A stretch of 34,056 nucleotides of DNA from contig JBBIGV010000031.1 in assembly GCA_037447335.1 (NCBI GenBank), positions 1 through 34,056 on the forward strand, in the 5' to 3' direction. The translations under genes were made by a program, and so were the position numbers. Below, one piece after another: positions 25,455 through 33,057 of this stretch. Source of the stretch: JBBIGV01 sp037447335 (GTDB lineage Bacteria > Bacteroidota > Ignavibacteria > Ignavibacteriales > Ignavibacteriaceae). The stretch's first letter is position 1, and each line of letters opens with the position of its first letter. The notes under the pieces are model-generated. The model was not told where the DNA came from, did not search any database, and saw only the letters and a list, made by a program, of their open reading frames with translations.

Positions 25455-26044
25455 AAATCTTTCTCTTCAAACAATAAATTATTTTCCTTCAGTTCGCGGG
25501 CAGATTTACTTCGTTCTGAATGTATTGCAAAGAACAGTATAATAACGCCAACTGTTACAGATACATCAGCAATGTTGAATACATAGTAACCTGTGGTTTT
25601 AAGTGCAGAGGTTAAACCGGAAAGTTCAATGTTCAGGAAGTCAACAACTTTACCGTGCAGAAAAGGTGCATAGCCGAAGATCATACCATAAAATAATCTG
25701 TCAAGAAGATTTCCTATTGCACCTGCAAGAATAAGTGCAAGTGAAAACCGGTAGTAGAAGTTTTTCTCTTTTGACCAAACCAGATAAAACACCAGCCCGA
25801 TTGTGATTATAATGGTGATTATGGAGATCAGGATCTTGTACTGAGCTCCAAAGTCAATTCCGAAAGCAATGCCGGGGTTTTCAACAAAAGTGAAGTTAAG
25901 AAAACTACCGACTACAGGCACTTTGATGCCGTAAGGAAACCCGCCTAAATCTATATTTAACAGCGGCAGTGAAAAACCTTTTACATACAGTTTCGAAATC
26001 TGATCAACAAATACAATAAGCGATACAATCCAGAATATTTTCAA
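25451..26044 (-). CDS. lspA: signal peptidase II (LspA), second tandem copy
   Basis: This 197-residue paralog of the neighbouring lspA shares the same layout: four membrane helices, 'ENPGIAFGIDFG', and the catalytic aspartates Asp115 in 'GNLLDR' and Asp160 in 'FNIADV'. The two copies are clearly diverged (for example HHRGMEHGQ against LGGFPYGI in the periplasmic loop), so this is an old duplication and not an assembly artefact. The only possible start in frame is TTG 26044, preceded by a stop codon and by a GAGGA ribosome binding site. It follows the TraR/DksA gene by 35 bases. The two proteins may handle different lipoproteins. Confidence 0.92.
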   Translation of the reverse strand: MKIFWIVSLIVFVDQISKLYVKGFSLPLLNIDLGGFPYGIKVPVVGSFLNFTFVENPGIAFGIDFGAQYKILISIITIIITIGLVFYLVWSKEKNFYYRFSLALILAGAIGNLLDRLFYGMIFGYAPFLHGKVVDFLNIELSGLTSALKTTGYYVFNIADVSVTVGVIILFFAIHSERSKSARELKENNLLFEEKDL

Positions 26045-26079
26045 TCATTCCTCATAATTTAGCACGAAGCTGTTTTACA

Positions 26080-26874
26080 CTATCTCTTTTCCTGTCGCTG
26101 CTTCATCGGCAAACAAAGCTGGCTATGGGGCACGGCTTCAAGTCTTGCCTTAGGAACAAGCGGGCAGGTTTCGCACAGGTACTGCGGTTCTTCAACACAT
26201 TCAATACATATACCGTAGGTGCCGGCTTCAATTCTCTTCAATGCATCTTCAAGGTAACCCAGAAATTTATTTTCTCTTTGTGCGTACAGAAAAGTTTTTT
26301 CTCTTTCCATCGCATCGGTTCCCTGCTCAGCCATATGAAGGGAATAGGGGGAGTTTTCATTTATATACTCGCCGGTTGTCGGATCAAGCATTTGTTCTTT
26401 CAGGTTCTGGAGTTGTTCAATTATCTCGTCTCTTTTTTCGAGAATTATTTTTTTGAAGTGTTCAAGCTCTTCCTTCTTATATCCTTTAATATCTTTAATG
26501 GTCCTGACGGGTTTCTGAACAGCAGGTACGATCTCTTCTTTTACCTTTTTAACAGGCTTTTTAATTTTTTCAATTTTCTTGGGGGCCGGTTTTGGAGCGG
26601 CTGTTTTTTTCACGGTTGTTTTAGCAGCAGTCTTTGTTGTTTTCTTCACAGCGTTCTTTTTTGCCGCAGGTTTTTTGGGAGCGGTTTTTTTCACAGTAGT
26701 CTTTTTCCTTGTCTTTGTCGTTTTTGCTGCGGTCTTTTTAACAGCAGCAGTTTTCTTTTTAGTTGTTTTTTTAACAGGGGTCTTTTTGGACTTGATCACG
26801 GCAGCCTTTGTTTTAGTTGATTTTGCCGGCGATTTTTTTGTTGTTTTTTTCTTTGTTGTTTTTTTCTTTGCCAT
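26080..26874 (-). CDS. TraR/DksA-family zinc protein with histone-H1-like lysine tail
   Basis: This 264-residue protein has residues 1-~115 almost entirely Lys, Thr, Ala and Pro with repeated KKT/KKTA units, like histone H1 or bacterial Hc1-type tails, probably binding nucleic acid. Residues ~130-260 form a DksA/TraR-like coiled coil ('EELEHFKKIILEKRDEIIEQLQNL', 'DAMEREKTFLYAQRENKFL') and a zinc finger: Cys223, Cys226, then an additional CETC (Cys234, Cys237), and Cys254 in 'QLCLPM'. The usual final cysteine is Met257. DksA proteins modulate RNA polymerase through the secondary channel. It lies between ileS (16 bases) and lspA. The start ATG 26874 has GGAG 7 bases upstream. Confidence 0.9.
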   Translation of the reverse strand: MAKKKTTKKKTTKKSPAKSTKTKAAVIKSKKTPVKKTTKKKTAAVKKTAAKTTKTRKKTTVKKTAPKKPAAKKNAVKKTTKTAAKTTVKKTAAPKPAPKKIEKIKKPVKKVKEEIVPAVQKPVRTIKDIKGYKKEELEHFKKIILEKRDEIIEQLQNLKEQMLDPTTGEYINENSPYSLHMAEQGTDAMEREKTFLYAQRENKFLGYLEDALKRIEAGTYGICIECVEEPQYLCETCPLVPKARLEAVPHSQLCLPMKQRQEKR

Positions 26875-26890
26875 TTTGGATCTCCTTTAG

Positions 26891-29800
26891 TTAGGAATTA
26901 ACCTTGTCAATTTGTATGGAACAATCATGTTCCCCGATTTTCCAATCTTGTTTAGAGCCTCCGTTGAGTAATTCGCCGAAGGTAATATTTTCAGCCAGTG
27001 TTTCACTTGCAATATAATTATGAAAAGAATTAATTGCAGTAATAAGTTTCTCGCTTCCAATAAATTTAACCTTAATTCTGTCAACAACTTCAAAGCCTGC
27101 ATCTTTTCGCATATTTTGAATCCTGTTGATGAATTCGCGTGCAAGCCCTTCATTGATTAATTCTTCTGTAAGCTCTGTATCCATTGCAACTGTAACCCCA
27201 TCTTCGCTTTCAACAAGCCAGCCCTCTATTTCAGAACTGAGAATTTCAACATCAGCGGCGCTTATCGTTAACTCTTCTCCATCAATCCTGATAATAATTG
27301 ATTCGCCGGATTCGATTCTGGCAATCTCATCTTTTCCTAAAGACTTTATTGCATTTGCTGCCTGTTTTACTTTCTTTCCGAATTTAGGACCAATGGACTT
27401 GAAGTTAGGTTTTGCTGATTTATTAACTATATCAGAATCATCTTCAAGAACAATAAGCTCTTTGATATTTACTTCATCAAGAATTACATCCTTCATTTTT
27501 GCAAGAGCCGCTCGTTTTGACTTTTCCACAACAACCATTATTTTTTTGAGAGGCTGCCGGACTTTAAGATTATTTTTGGCACGCATTGCACGGGTAATAT
27601 AAACTACTTTTTGTGCAGCATCCATTTTAATTTCGAGTTCTTTTTCCCTGTATCCCGGTTCCGGGAAAAACGAAATATGAACCGACCCGAACTCTTCTTT
27701 TTTTGTTACAGAATTCAGATTCAGATAAAGTTCTTCAGCTAAAAACGGTGCGAATGGAGAAACCAGTTTTGAAATTGTAAGCAAACATTCATAAAGTGTC
27801 TGATAAGCAGAAATCTTATTAAGATTTGCATCCGGTTTGTCCGTCTGATTTCTTGATGACCAGAAGCGCCTTCTGTTTCTTCTTACATACCAGTTTGAAA
27901 GATTATCAATTGTAAAATCCGAAACTGCTCTTGCAGCCCGGGTTACATCGTATGAATCCATATAGCTGATATAATCTTCCACCAGCTCGTTAAGCTTTGA
28001 AATTATCCACCTGTCAATTTCCGGACGCTCCTTATAATCCACAGGCGGCTCGCTGAAATCGAACTTATCTATGTTTGCATACAGCGCAAAGAAGGAGTAA
28101 GTGTTAAGCAGCGTGCCGAAAAATTTTCTCTGTACTTCTTTAAGCCCTTCCTCGTCAAACAAAGTCGGGCGCCATGGCGGAGAATTTGTAACAAGGTACC
28201 ATCGTGTTGCATCGGCGCCGTAATGATCAAAAAGCTCAAACGGATCAACTGTATTGCCTTTTGATTTGGACATTTTCATGCCTGTTTTATCGAGTATCAG
28301 TTCATTAACAATAACGTTTCTGAAAGCAACATTATCGAACAGCATTGCTGCAATTGCATGAAGTGTGTAAAACCAACCGCGTGTCTGATCAATTCCTTCG
28401 CAGATAAAATCGGCAGGGAAGAAATTCTTTTCGAACAATTCTTTATTTTCAAAAGGATAATGATATTGTGCAAATGGCATTGCGCCTGAATCAAACCAGA
28501 CGTCTATAAGTTCGGGAGTGCGCTTAAATATTTTGCCGTTTCTTTCAAAAAATATTCTGTCAACATACGGTTTATGAAGATCAATGCTTTCAATATCTTT
28601 AACGGAAATTCGTTTCCCGTTTTCTTCAATAAAACCTTCCTTAAGTTCTGCGATACTTCCGATAGCGAACATATCCCCGTCATCGCTTAGCCATACAGGT
28701 AAAGGCGTAGCCCAAAACCGATCGCGTGATAAAGCCCAGTCTTTATTTTCTTCAAGCCAGTTCCCGAATCTACCGGCTCCAACTTCGGGCGGCTGCCAGT
28801 TAATTGTCTTATTAAGTTCCACCATTCTGTCAGCAACAGAAGTTGTGCGGATAAACCATGACTCGCGGGCATAATAAATTACAGGAACATTTTCATGCCT
28901 CCAGCTGAATGGATAAGAGTGGATGATAGTTTCCTTACGGTAAAGTTTTCCTTCTTCCTTAAGTTTTATAATGATGTTCTTATCAGCATCCTTAACGAAC
29001 ATGCCCTTAAAGTCGGTTACTTCATCAGTAAAAATACCGCCGCGCGTAACCGGTTGAAGCATGGGAAGACCATATTTTTTAGAAATTTCATAATCATCCT
29101 GACCGAAAGCAGGAGCAATGTGAACGATACCGGACCCATCTTCAGTGCTTACAAAATCACCACACACAACATAGAAAGCTTTTTTATCAACCTTACAGTA
29201 CGGCAGCAACTGTTCATACTCTGCGTCTTCAAGAAATTTGCCCTTAAGGCGCTCAAGCACCTCATACTCTCCCTCTATTACAGAAAGTCTGTCCTGCGCA
29301 AGAATAATTTTTTTATCGTTATGAAGAATCTTTACATAATCAACATCAGGTCCTACTGCAAGCGCAACATTTGAGATGAGAGTCCAGGGTGTTGTAGTCC
29401 AAACGAGAATGTGTTCATCTTTATCTTTTAATTTAAAGAGAACATAAACAGAAGGGTCTTTTGTTTCCCTGTAGCCAAGGGCAAGTTCATGTGAAGAAAG
29501 AACGGTTTCAGATTTAGGATCCTGCGGAACAATCTTATAATCTTTATAGATCAGCCCCTTATCAAAAAAAGTTTTAAGCGCCCACCATACGGATTCTATA
29601 TATTCATTCGTGAGGGTAATGTATGCGCTGTTAAGATCAATCCAGTAGCCCATTCTTGTGGTCATTTTTTCCCACAGGTCGAGATATTTAAAAACTGACT
29701 CCCGGCACATCTGGTTGTATTTTTCAACACCGTAGTCAAGCACTTCGCTTTTATGTTTAATACCGAGAGATTTTTCAACTTCAATTTCAACCGGAAGCCC

Positions 29801-30064
29801 GTGAGTATCCCATCCTGCTTTTCTCTCAACACGGAATCCCTGCATAGTTTTATACCGGCAGACCAGGTCTTTAAGTGTACGCGACATTACATGATGAATA
29901 CCCGGTTTTCCGTTTGCAGTAGGAGGACCTTCATAAAAAGTAAAGGACTTTGCTGCGTCGCGTGAAGAAATGCTTTTTTCAAAAATCTTATTCTTTTCCC
30001 AGAATTCTAAAATACTTTTTTCTAATTCGGGGTAATTTATTTTTTCTAAATTCTGCTTGAACAT
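26891..30064 (-). CDS. ileS: isoleucyl-tRNA synthetase, type 2 (eukaryote-like)
   Basis: This 1057-residue class I synthetase charges tRNA-Ile. The HIGH-type motif is 'GKPGIHHV' (52-59), the KMSKS loop is at 597-601, and the editing domain includes 'VWTTTPWTLISN' (221-232) and 'GSGIVHIAPAFGQDD'. The length and sequences such as 'QDPKSETVLSSHELALGY' and 'WYLVTNSPPWRPTLF' fit the long type-2 form, and no C-terminal zinc finger of type 1 is visible. In known cases type-2 enzymes are less sensitive to mupirocin. It is 96 bases downstream of the membrane/coiled-coil gene. All catalytic motifs are intact. Confidence 0.96.
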   Translation of the reverse strand: MFKQNLEKINYPELEKSILEFWEKNKIFEKSISSRDAAKSFTFYEGPPTANGKPGIHHVMSRTLKDLVCRYKTMQGFRVERKAGWDTHGLPVEIEVEKSLGIKHKSEVLDYGVEKYNQMCRESVFKYLDLWEKMTTRMGYWIDLNSAYITLTNEYIESVWWALKTFFDKGLIYKDYKIVPQDPKSETVLSSHELALGYRETKDPSVYVLFKLKDKDEHILVWTTTPWTLISNVALAVGPDVDYVKILHNDKKIILAQDRLSVIEGEYEVLERLKGKFLEDAEYEQLLPYCKVDKKAFYVVCGDFVSTEDGSGIVHIAPAFGQDDYEISKKYGLPMLQPVTRGGIFTDEVTDFKGMFVKDADKNIIIKLKEEGKLYRKETIIHSYPFSWRHENVPVIYYARESWFIRTTSVADRMVELNKTINWQPPEVGAGRFGNWLEENKDWALSRDRFWATPLPVWLSDDGDMFAIGSIAELKEGFIEENGKRISVKDIESIDLHKPYVDRIFFERNGKIFKRTPELIDVWFDSGAMPFAQYHYPFENKELFEKNFFPADFICEGIDQTRGWFYTLHAIAAMLFDNVAFRNVIVNELILDKTGMKMSKSKGNTVDPFELFDHYGADATRWYLVTNSPPWRPTLFDEEGLKEVQRKFFGTLLNTYSFFALYANIDKFDFSEPPVDYKERPEIDRWIISKLNELVEDYISYMDSYDVTRAARAVSDFTIDNLSNWYVRRNRRRFWSSRNQTDKPDANLNKISAYQTLYECLLTISKLVSPFAPFLAEELYLNLNSVTKKEEFGSVHISFFPEPGYREKELEIKMDAAQKVVYITRAMRAKNNLKVRQPLKKIMVVVEKSKRAALAKMKDVILDEVNIKELIVLEDDSDIVNKSAKPNFKSIGPKFGKKVKQAANAIKSLGKDEIARIESGESIIIRIDGEELTISAADVEILSSEIEGWLVESEDGVTVAMDTELTEELINEGLAREFINRIQNMRKDAGFEVVDRIKVKFIGSEKLITAINSFHNYIASETLAENITFGELLNGGSKQDWKIGEHDCSIQIDKVNS

Positions 30065-30160
30065 TTTTAATTCGATAATGATATTATTTTAAAAGTGGTT
30101 GATATTTTTGATCGGAGGTAATTGAACTTATTACTCAAACCATTACAGAGTTCTTAACGT

Positions 30161-30766
30161 TTACATCTCTTCATATTTTTTAATTAGTTCTTTTTCAGCC
30201 TGAATAAACTCTTTTAGTTCTTTTTCTATTCTTTCTTTTTTAAGTATCAGGTTTTTTGCTTCAAGCTCTGCATCCTGAATAATTTTTTGTGCTTTTAGCT
30301 TAGCTTCTTTAAGTTCAAGCTCAGCTTCCTTATGTGATTTATCCGTTGCAGATTCATACAATTCCAGTTTTTCTTTCATGGCAGTATACTCTTTTTGCAT
30401 CATAATAACCTCAGCTACAGCCATACCATAAATAGCCATTGCACCGAGGGTAATATTTCTGAGGCTGAACAGGATGATATTTTCAGGAAGCAGTTGAATT
30501 GCATCGAAGTATTCCCTTAAAAAAGATATCATCACTACGCTTATGAATGAAAGTGCAATTATTATTGCAAAGACAACCTTCCCGCCGAAGTGCCAGCCCA
30601 GAGTTTTATTTATATACCAACCGCATGCAAAGCAAAGAATTGACAAGACAAACCAAACAGCAAAATTGTTTGTGCTCAAATCAAAAATATCGGTCTGCAA
30701 AAAATTTGATGTGAACATCAGTATTGCCAGCAGAGCGGGGACAAAATAATTAAGTAATTTTCTCAT
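30161..30766 (-). CDS. uncharacterised four-helix membrane protein with C-terminal coiled coil
   Basis: This 201-residue protein has four hydrophobic segments at about residues 5-22, 37-52, 64-83 and 95-118. A long charged helix from ~125 to the end is rich in Glu, Lys and Ala ('EAELELKEAKLKAQKIIQDAELEAKNL'), resembling the stalk of ATP synthase subunit b or DivIVA-type coiled coils. I do not recognise the family. Its ATG overlaps the purine phosphorylase stop by 4 bases (ATGA), and divIVA lies one gene further upstream, so a role at the membrane with DivIVA is possible but unproven. Confidence 0.8.
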   Translation of the reverse strand: MRKLLNYFVPALLAILMFTSNFLQTDIFDLSTNNFAVWFVLSILCFACGWYINKTLGWHFGGKVVFAIIIALSFISVVMISFLREYFDAIQLLPENIILFSLRNITLGAMAIYGMAVAEVIMMQKEYTAMKEKLELYESATDKSHKEAELELKEAKLKAQKIIQDAELEAKNLILKKERIEKELKEFIQAEKELIKKYEEM

Positions 30767-31587
30767 AGCATTCTCTTAATAACTTCTTTCATTATTATTG
30801 TCATTTTTGGTTCAGCTTTCATCGCAGTTTCAATTATTTCTTCAACATCTACCGGTTTCAGAGAATCAGGGAAACATTCATCGGTTATAATACTTATACC
30901 AAGCACCTTCATCCCCATGTGGTTTGCTGCAATATTTTCCGGGATGGTTGACATACCAACAACATCAGCGCCGATTGTGCGAAGGAATCGGTATTCGGCT
31001 TTCGTTTCAAGATTCGGACCTGGAACTGCAACATAAACACCTTTTTGAACTTTGATTTTATTCTCGAGTGCAATTTCTTCGGCAAGTGAAATGAGATCCA
31101 CACTATAAGGTTCGCTCATATCCGGAAACCTCGGTCCAAGCTCATCTTCATTTTTACCAATCAGCGGATTATCGCCAAGGAGATTTATGTGATCATTCAT
31201 CAGCATGATATCACCTTTTTGATAAACAGGGTTCATACCGCCGCATGCATTAGAGACGAGCAGGGTTTTTACGCCAAGGTATTTCATCACTCTGACAGGA
31301 TAAACAATTTGCTGCATTGTATAACCTTCATAGTAGTGAAAGCGCCCCTGCATTGCCACCACGTTCTTGCTGCCAATCTTTCCAAAGATCAGTTTGCCAT
31401 GGTGAGATTCAACAGTTGAAAGGGGAAAGTGAGGCAGATCAGCATAATCAATTGAAAACTCAACTTCAATTTCTTTTACAAGTCCGCCAAGCCCCGTGCC
31501 AAGGATTATGCCGACAGAATAATTATTGTCAGTTTTATCCCGAATAACTTTAAGGGTTTCGTTTATGTTTTGAATAAGTGTAGTCAT
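30763..31587 (-). CDS. punA: purine nucleoside phosphorylase (trimeric PNP family)
   Basis: This 274-residue enzyme splits purine nucleosides with phosphate to give the base and ribose-1-phosphate (salvage). The phosphate-binding loop 'GTGLGG' (30-35), 'SHHGKL', 'GRFHYYEGY' (81-89), 'NACGGMNP' and 'VGMSTIPENIAANH' are family blocks. The residue matching the base-reading Asn of the human enzyme appears to be Asp236 in 'IITDECFP', which may affect the preference between 6-oxo and 6-amino purines. It lies 5 bases after divIVA and overlaps the following membrane gene by 4 bases. Confidence 0.94.
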   Translation of the reverse strand: MTTLIQNINETLKVIRDKTDNNYSVGIILGTGLGGLVKEIEVEFSIDYADLPHFPLSTVESHHGKLIFGKIGSKNVVAMQGRFHYYEGYTMQQIVYPVRVMKYLGVKTLLVSNACGGMNPVYQKGDIMLMNDHINLLGDNPLIGKNEDELGPRFPDMSEPYSVDLISLAEEIALENKIKVQKGVYVAVPGPNLETKAEYRFLRTIGADVVGMSTIPENIAANHMGMKVLGISIITDECFPDSLKPVDVEEIIETAMKAEPKMTIIMKEVIKRML

Positions 31588-31592
31588 AGTTA

Positions 31593-32129
31593 TTATAAAA
31601 GTTTGTCAACTATGCCGCTGACATCAATATCTATTTGATTTGATTTTTCCTCTTTTACAGTTGAAGTATTTTCCTCTTCAGGCTGTTCGATTTTAATATC
31701 AAGCAGTTGTGCCTGGGAATGAACAATAGCCTTAAGACGGGCAATAATTAAATCCCTTTCTTCCCTCAGCTTGATTACGGCATTACGCATGTCGTTAGCA
31801 TTTTCGCGTGCCTTTTCAAGAATTTGCGAGGCTTTTATTTCCGCTTCTTTTATCATAAGGCTCGTTTGTTTCCTTGTAGATTCAACTGCCTTTGAAGAAG
31901 ATTCGTGTGTTTTCAATAACATGTCCTGCAAACTCTTTTCAATCTTTTTGTATTCCACAAGCTGAGTTCTTGCTTCTTCAAATTCCTTTTTGAGGGATTC
32001 GTTTTCCTTTTGAACTGATTCGAATTCATCTGCCAGCTTATCAAGAAATGCCTGGACTTCCTCGGGGTCGTACCCGCGGAGTTTCTTGTTGAACTCCTGC
32101 TTCTTAATACTTATTGGAGAAACTCTCAT
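31593..32129 (-). CDS. divIVA: DivIVA-domain protein
   Basis: This 178-residue coiled-coil protein begins with the DivIVA lipid-binding head: 'ISIKKQEFNKKLRGYDPEEVQAFLDKLADEFE' (residues 6-37). A long coiled coil covers ~38-145 and an acidic tail follows. DivIVA proteins bind curved membranes at poles or septa and recruit cell-division or wall-growth factors. It is placed 17 bases after yggS and directly before the phosphorylase gene, an order often seen near division genes. The start ATG 32129 gives the canonical N-terminus. The partner here is unknown; the neighbouring membrane/coiled-coil protein is a candidate. Confidence 0.93.
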   Translation of the reverse strand: MRVSPISIKKQEFNKKLRGYDPEEVQAFLDKLADEFESVQKENESLKKEFEEARTQLVEYKKIEKSLQDMLLKTHESSSKAVESTRKQTSLMIKEAEIKASQILEKARENANDMRNAVIKLREERDLIIARLKAIVHSQAQLLDIKIEQPEEENTSTVKEEKSNQIDIDVSGIVDKLL

Positions 32130-32146
32130 AGTTCTTTCCGGTTATT

Positions 32147-32827
32147 TTAATATTTTCTTTCACCAAAAATTGCAGAACCGATCCGAAGAATAGTAGTGCC
32201 TTCTTCAATAGCAATTTCGTAGTCTGAAGTCATTCCCATAGAAAGTTCCTGCAGGCTAAATCCTGAAGAAGAGAATTTATTTTTCAGTTCGCGCAATTCT
32301 ATAAAACTTTTCCTGATTTTATGCTGATCATCTGTTAACGGCGCCATGGTCATTAAACCAAGTAACTCAAGGTTCGGGTTATTAACACAGAAAGCCACCG
32401 TGTAATCCAGTAAAACTCTGTCTTCTATTCCGGATTTGGTTTCTTCGTCGGAGGTTTTAACCTGTATTAAAACCTTCTGCACTTTGTTCTCAATGCCGGC
32501 ACGTTTTGAAATTTCCTGCGCAAGTTCAAGCGAATCAACTGAATGAATCAGGTCTGCACATCTGACAACATACTTAACTTTATTCTTTTGCAGGTGTCCG
32601 ATGAAATGCCAGGTTACTTTATTTCCAATTTGTTCAAACTTGGATATTAACTCCTGAGCACGGTTCTCGCCAAAATCTGTAATTCCAAGGTCATAAGCCG
32701 AATTTATATCATCAACACCAAAATTCTTCGAAACAGCGACCAGCTTGATTTCTGAGGGATTCCGGTTTACTTGCCGGCATTTACGTTCAATATTAGCTGT
32801 GAGAACCCTGATATTTTCTGCTATCAT
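32147..32827 (-). CDS. yggS: YggS-family pyridoxal-phosphate homeostasis protein
   Basis: This 226-residue protein is a single-domain alanine-racemase-like barrel. The PLP lysine is Lys34 in 'KLVAVSKNFG'. 'FGENRAQEL', 'WHFIGHLQKNK', 'LSMGMTSDYEIAIEEGTTILRIGSAIFGER' are all typical. YggS/PROSC proteins buffer vitamin B6 and influence amino-acid pools without a known catalytic turnover. It is the first gene of the long minus-strand block, divergent from the phosphate acetyltransferase gene across 230 bp. Confidence 0.95.
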   Translation of the reverse strand: MIAENIRVLTANIERKCRQVNRNPSEIKLVAVSKNFGVDDINSAYDLGITDFGENRAQELISKFEQIGNKVTWHFIGHLQKNKVKYVVRCADLIHSVDSLELAQEISKRAGIENKVQKVLIQVKTSDEETKSGIEDRVLLDYTVAFCVNNPNLELLGLMTMAPLTDDQHKIRKSFIELRELKNKFSSSGFSLQELSMGMTSDYEIAIEEGTTILRIGSAIFGERKY

Positions 32828-32895
32828 ATTAAATTTAAGAGTGTGAATCTATTGGTTTTAACCTTAATAATCAACGTTTTTCAATAATGATGCTG

Positions 32896-32915
32896 CCTGA
32901 TGTAATTTTATCAGG
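32896..32915. repeat. inverted repeat in the yggS/pta divergent promoter region
   Basis: CCTGAT and ATCAGG form a perfect 6-bp inverted repeat around the 8 bases GTAATTTT. It is 69 bases upstream of yggS and 143 bases upstream of pta, a suitable place for an operator acting on either gene. No T-run follows, so it is not a terminator. The rest of the 230-bp gap shows nothing else beyond the promoter-like site listed below. Confidence 0.3.
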
Positions 32916-33015
32916 AAGTGATCATCGCCCGAATATAAAGAAAAAAGTTACCTGCAAATATAACTTATTTAGCGAACGTTATTCAGTATTCACACTATCT
33001 GAACCCGATTTTTAG

Positions 33016-33023
33016 TAATTTTG
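33016..33023 (+). promoter_or_regulatory. candidate -7 promoter element of pta
   Basis: TAATTTTG matches the Bacteroidetes TAnnTTTG element exactly and stands 34 bases before the ATG, giving a short leader with GGAG at 33048-33051. A matching TTG at the -33 distance is not seen, so the promoter is only partly supported. Confidence 0.4.
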
Positions 33024-33057
33024 ATGTTGTAAATCAGGATTATATACGGAGTTAGTG

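Noticed and set aside
24702..26044. Tandem lspA genes as an assembly duplication
   Set aside because: The two genes differ throughout and use different start codons and tails, so they are true paralogs.
26125..26890. Long plus-strand open frames rich in Phe, Val and Leu, resembling membrane proteins
   Set aside because: They are antisense shadows of the Lys/Thr/Ala-rich tail of the TraR/DksA protein; the low-complexity codons remove stop codons on the other strand.
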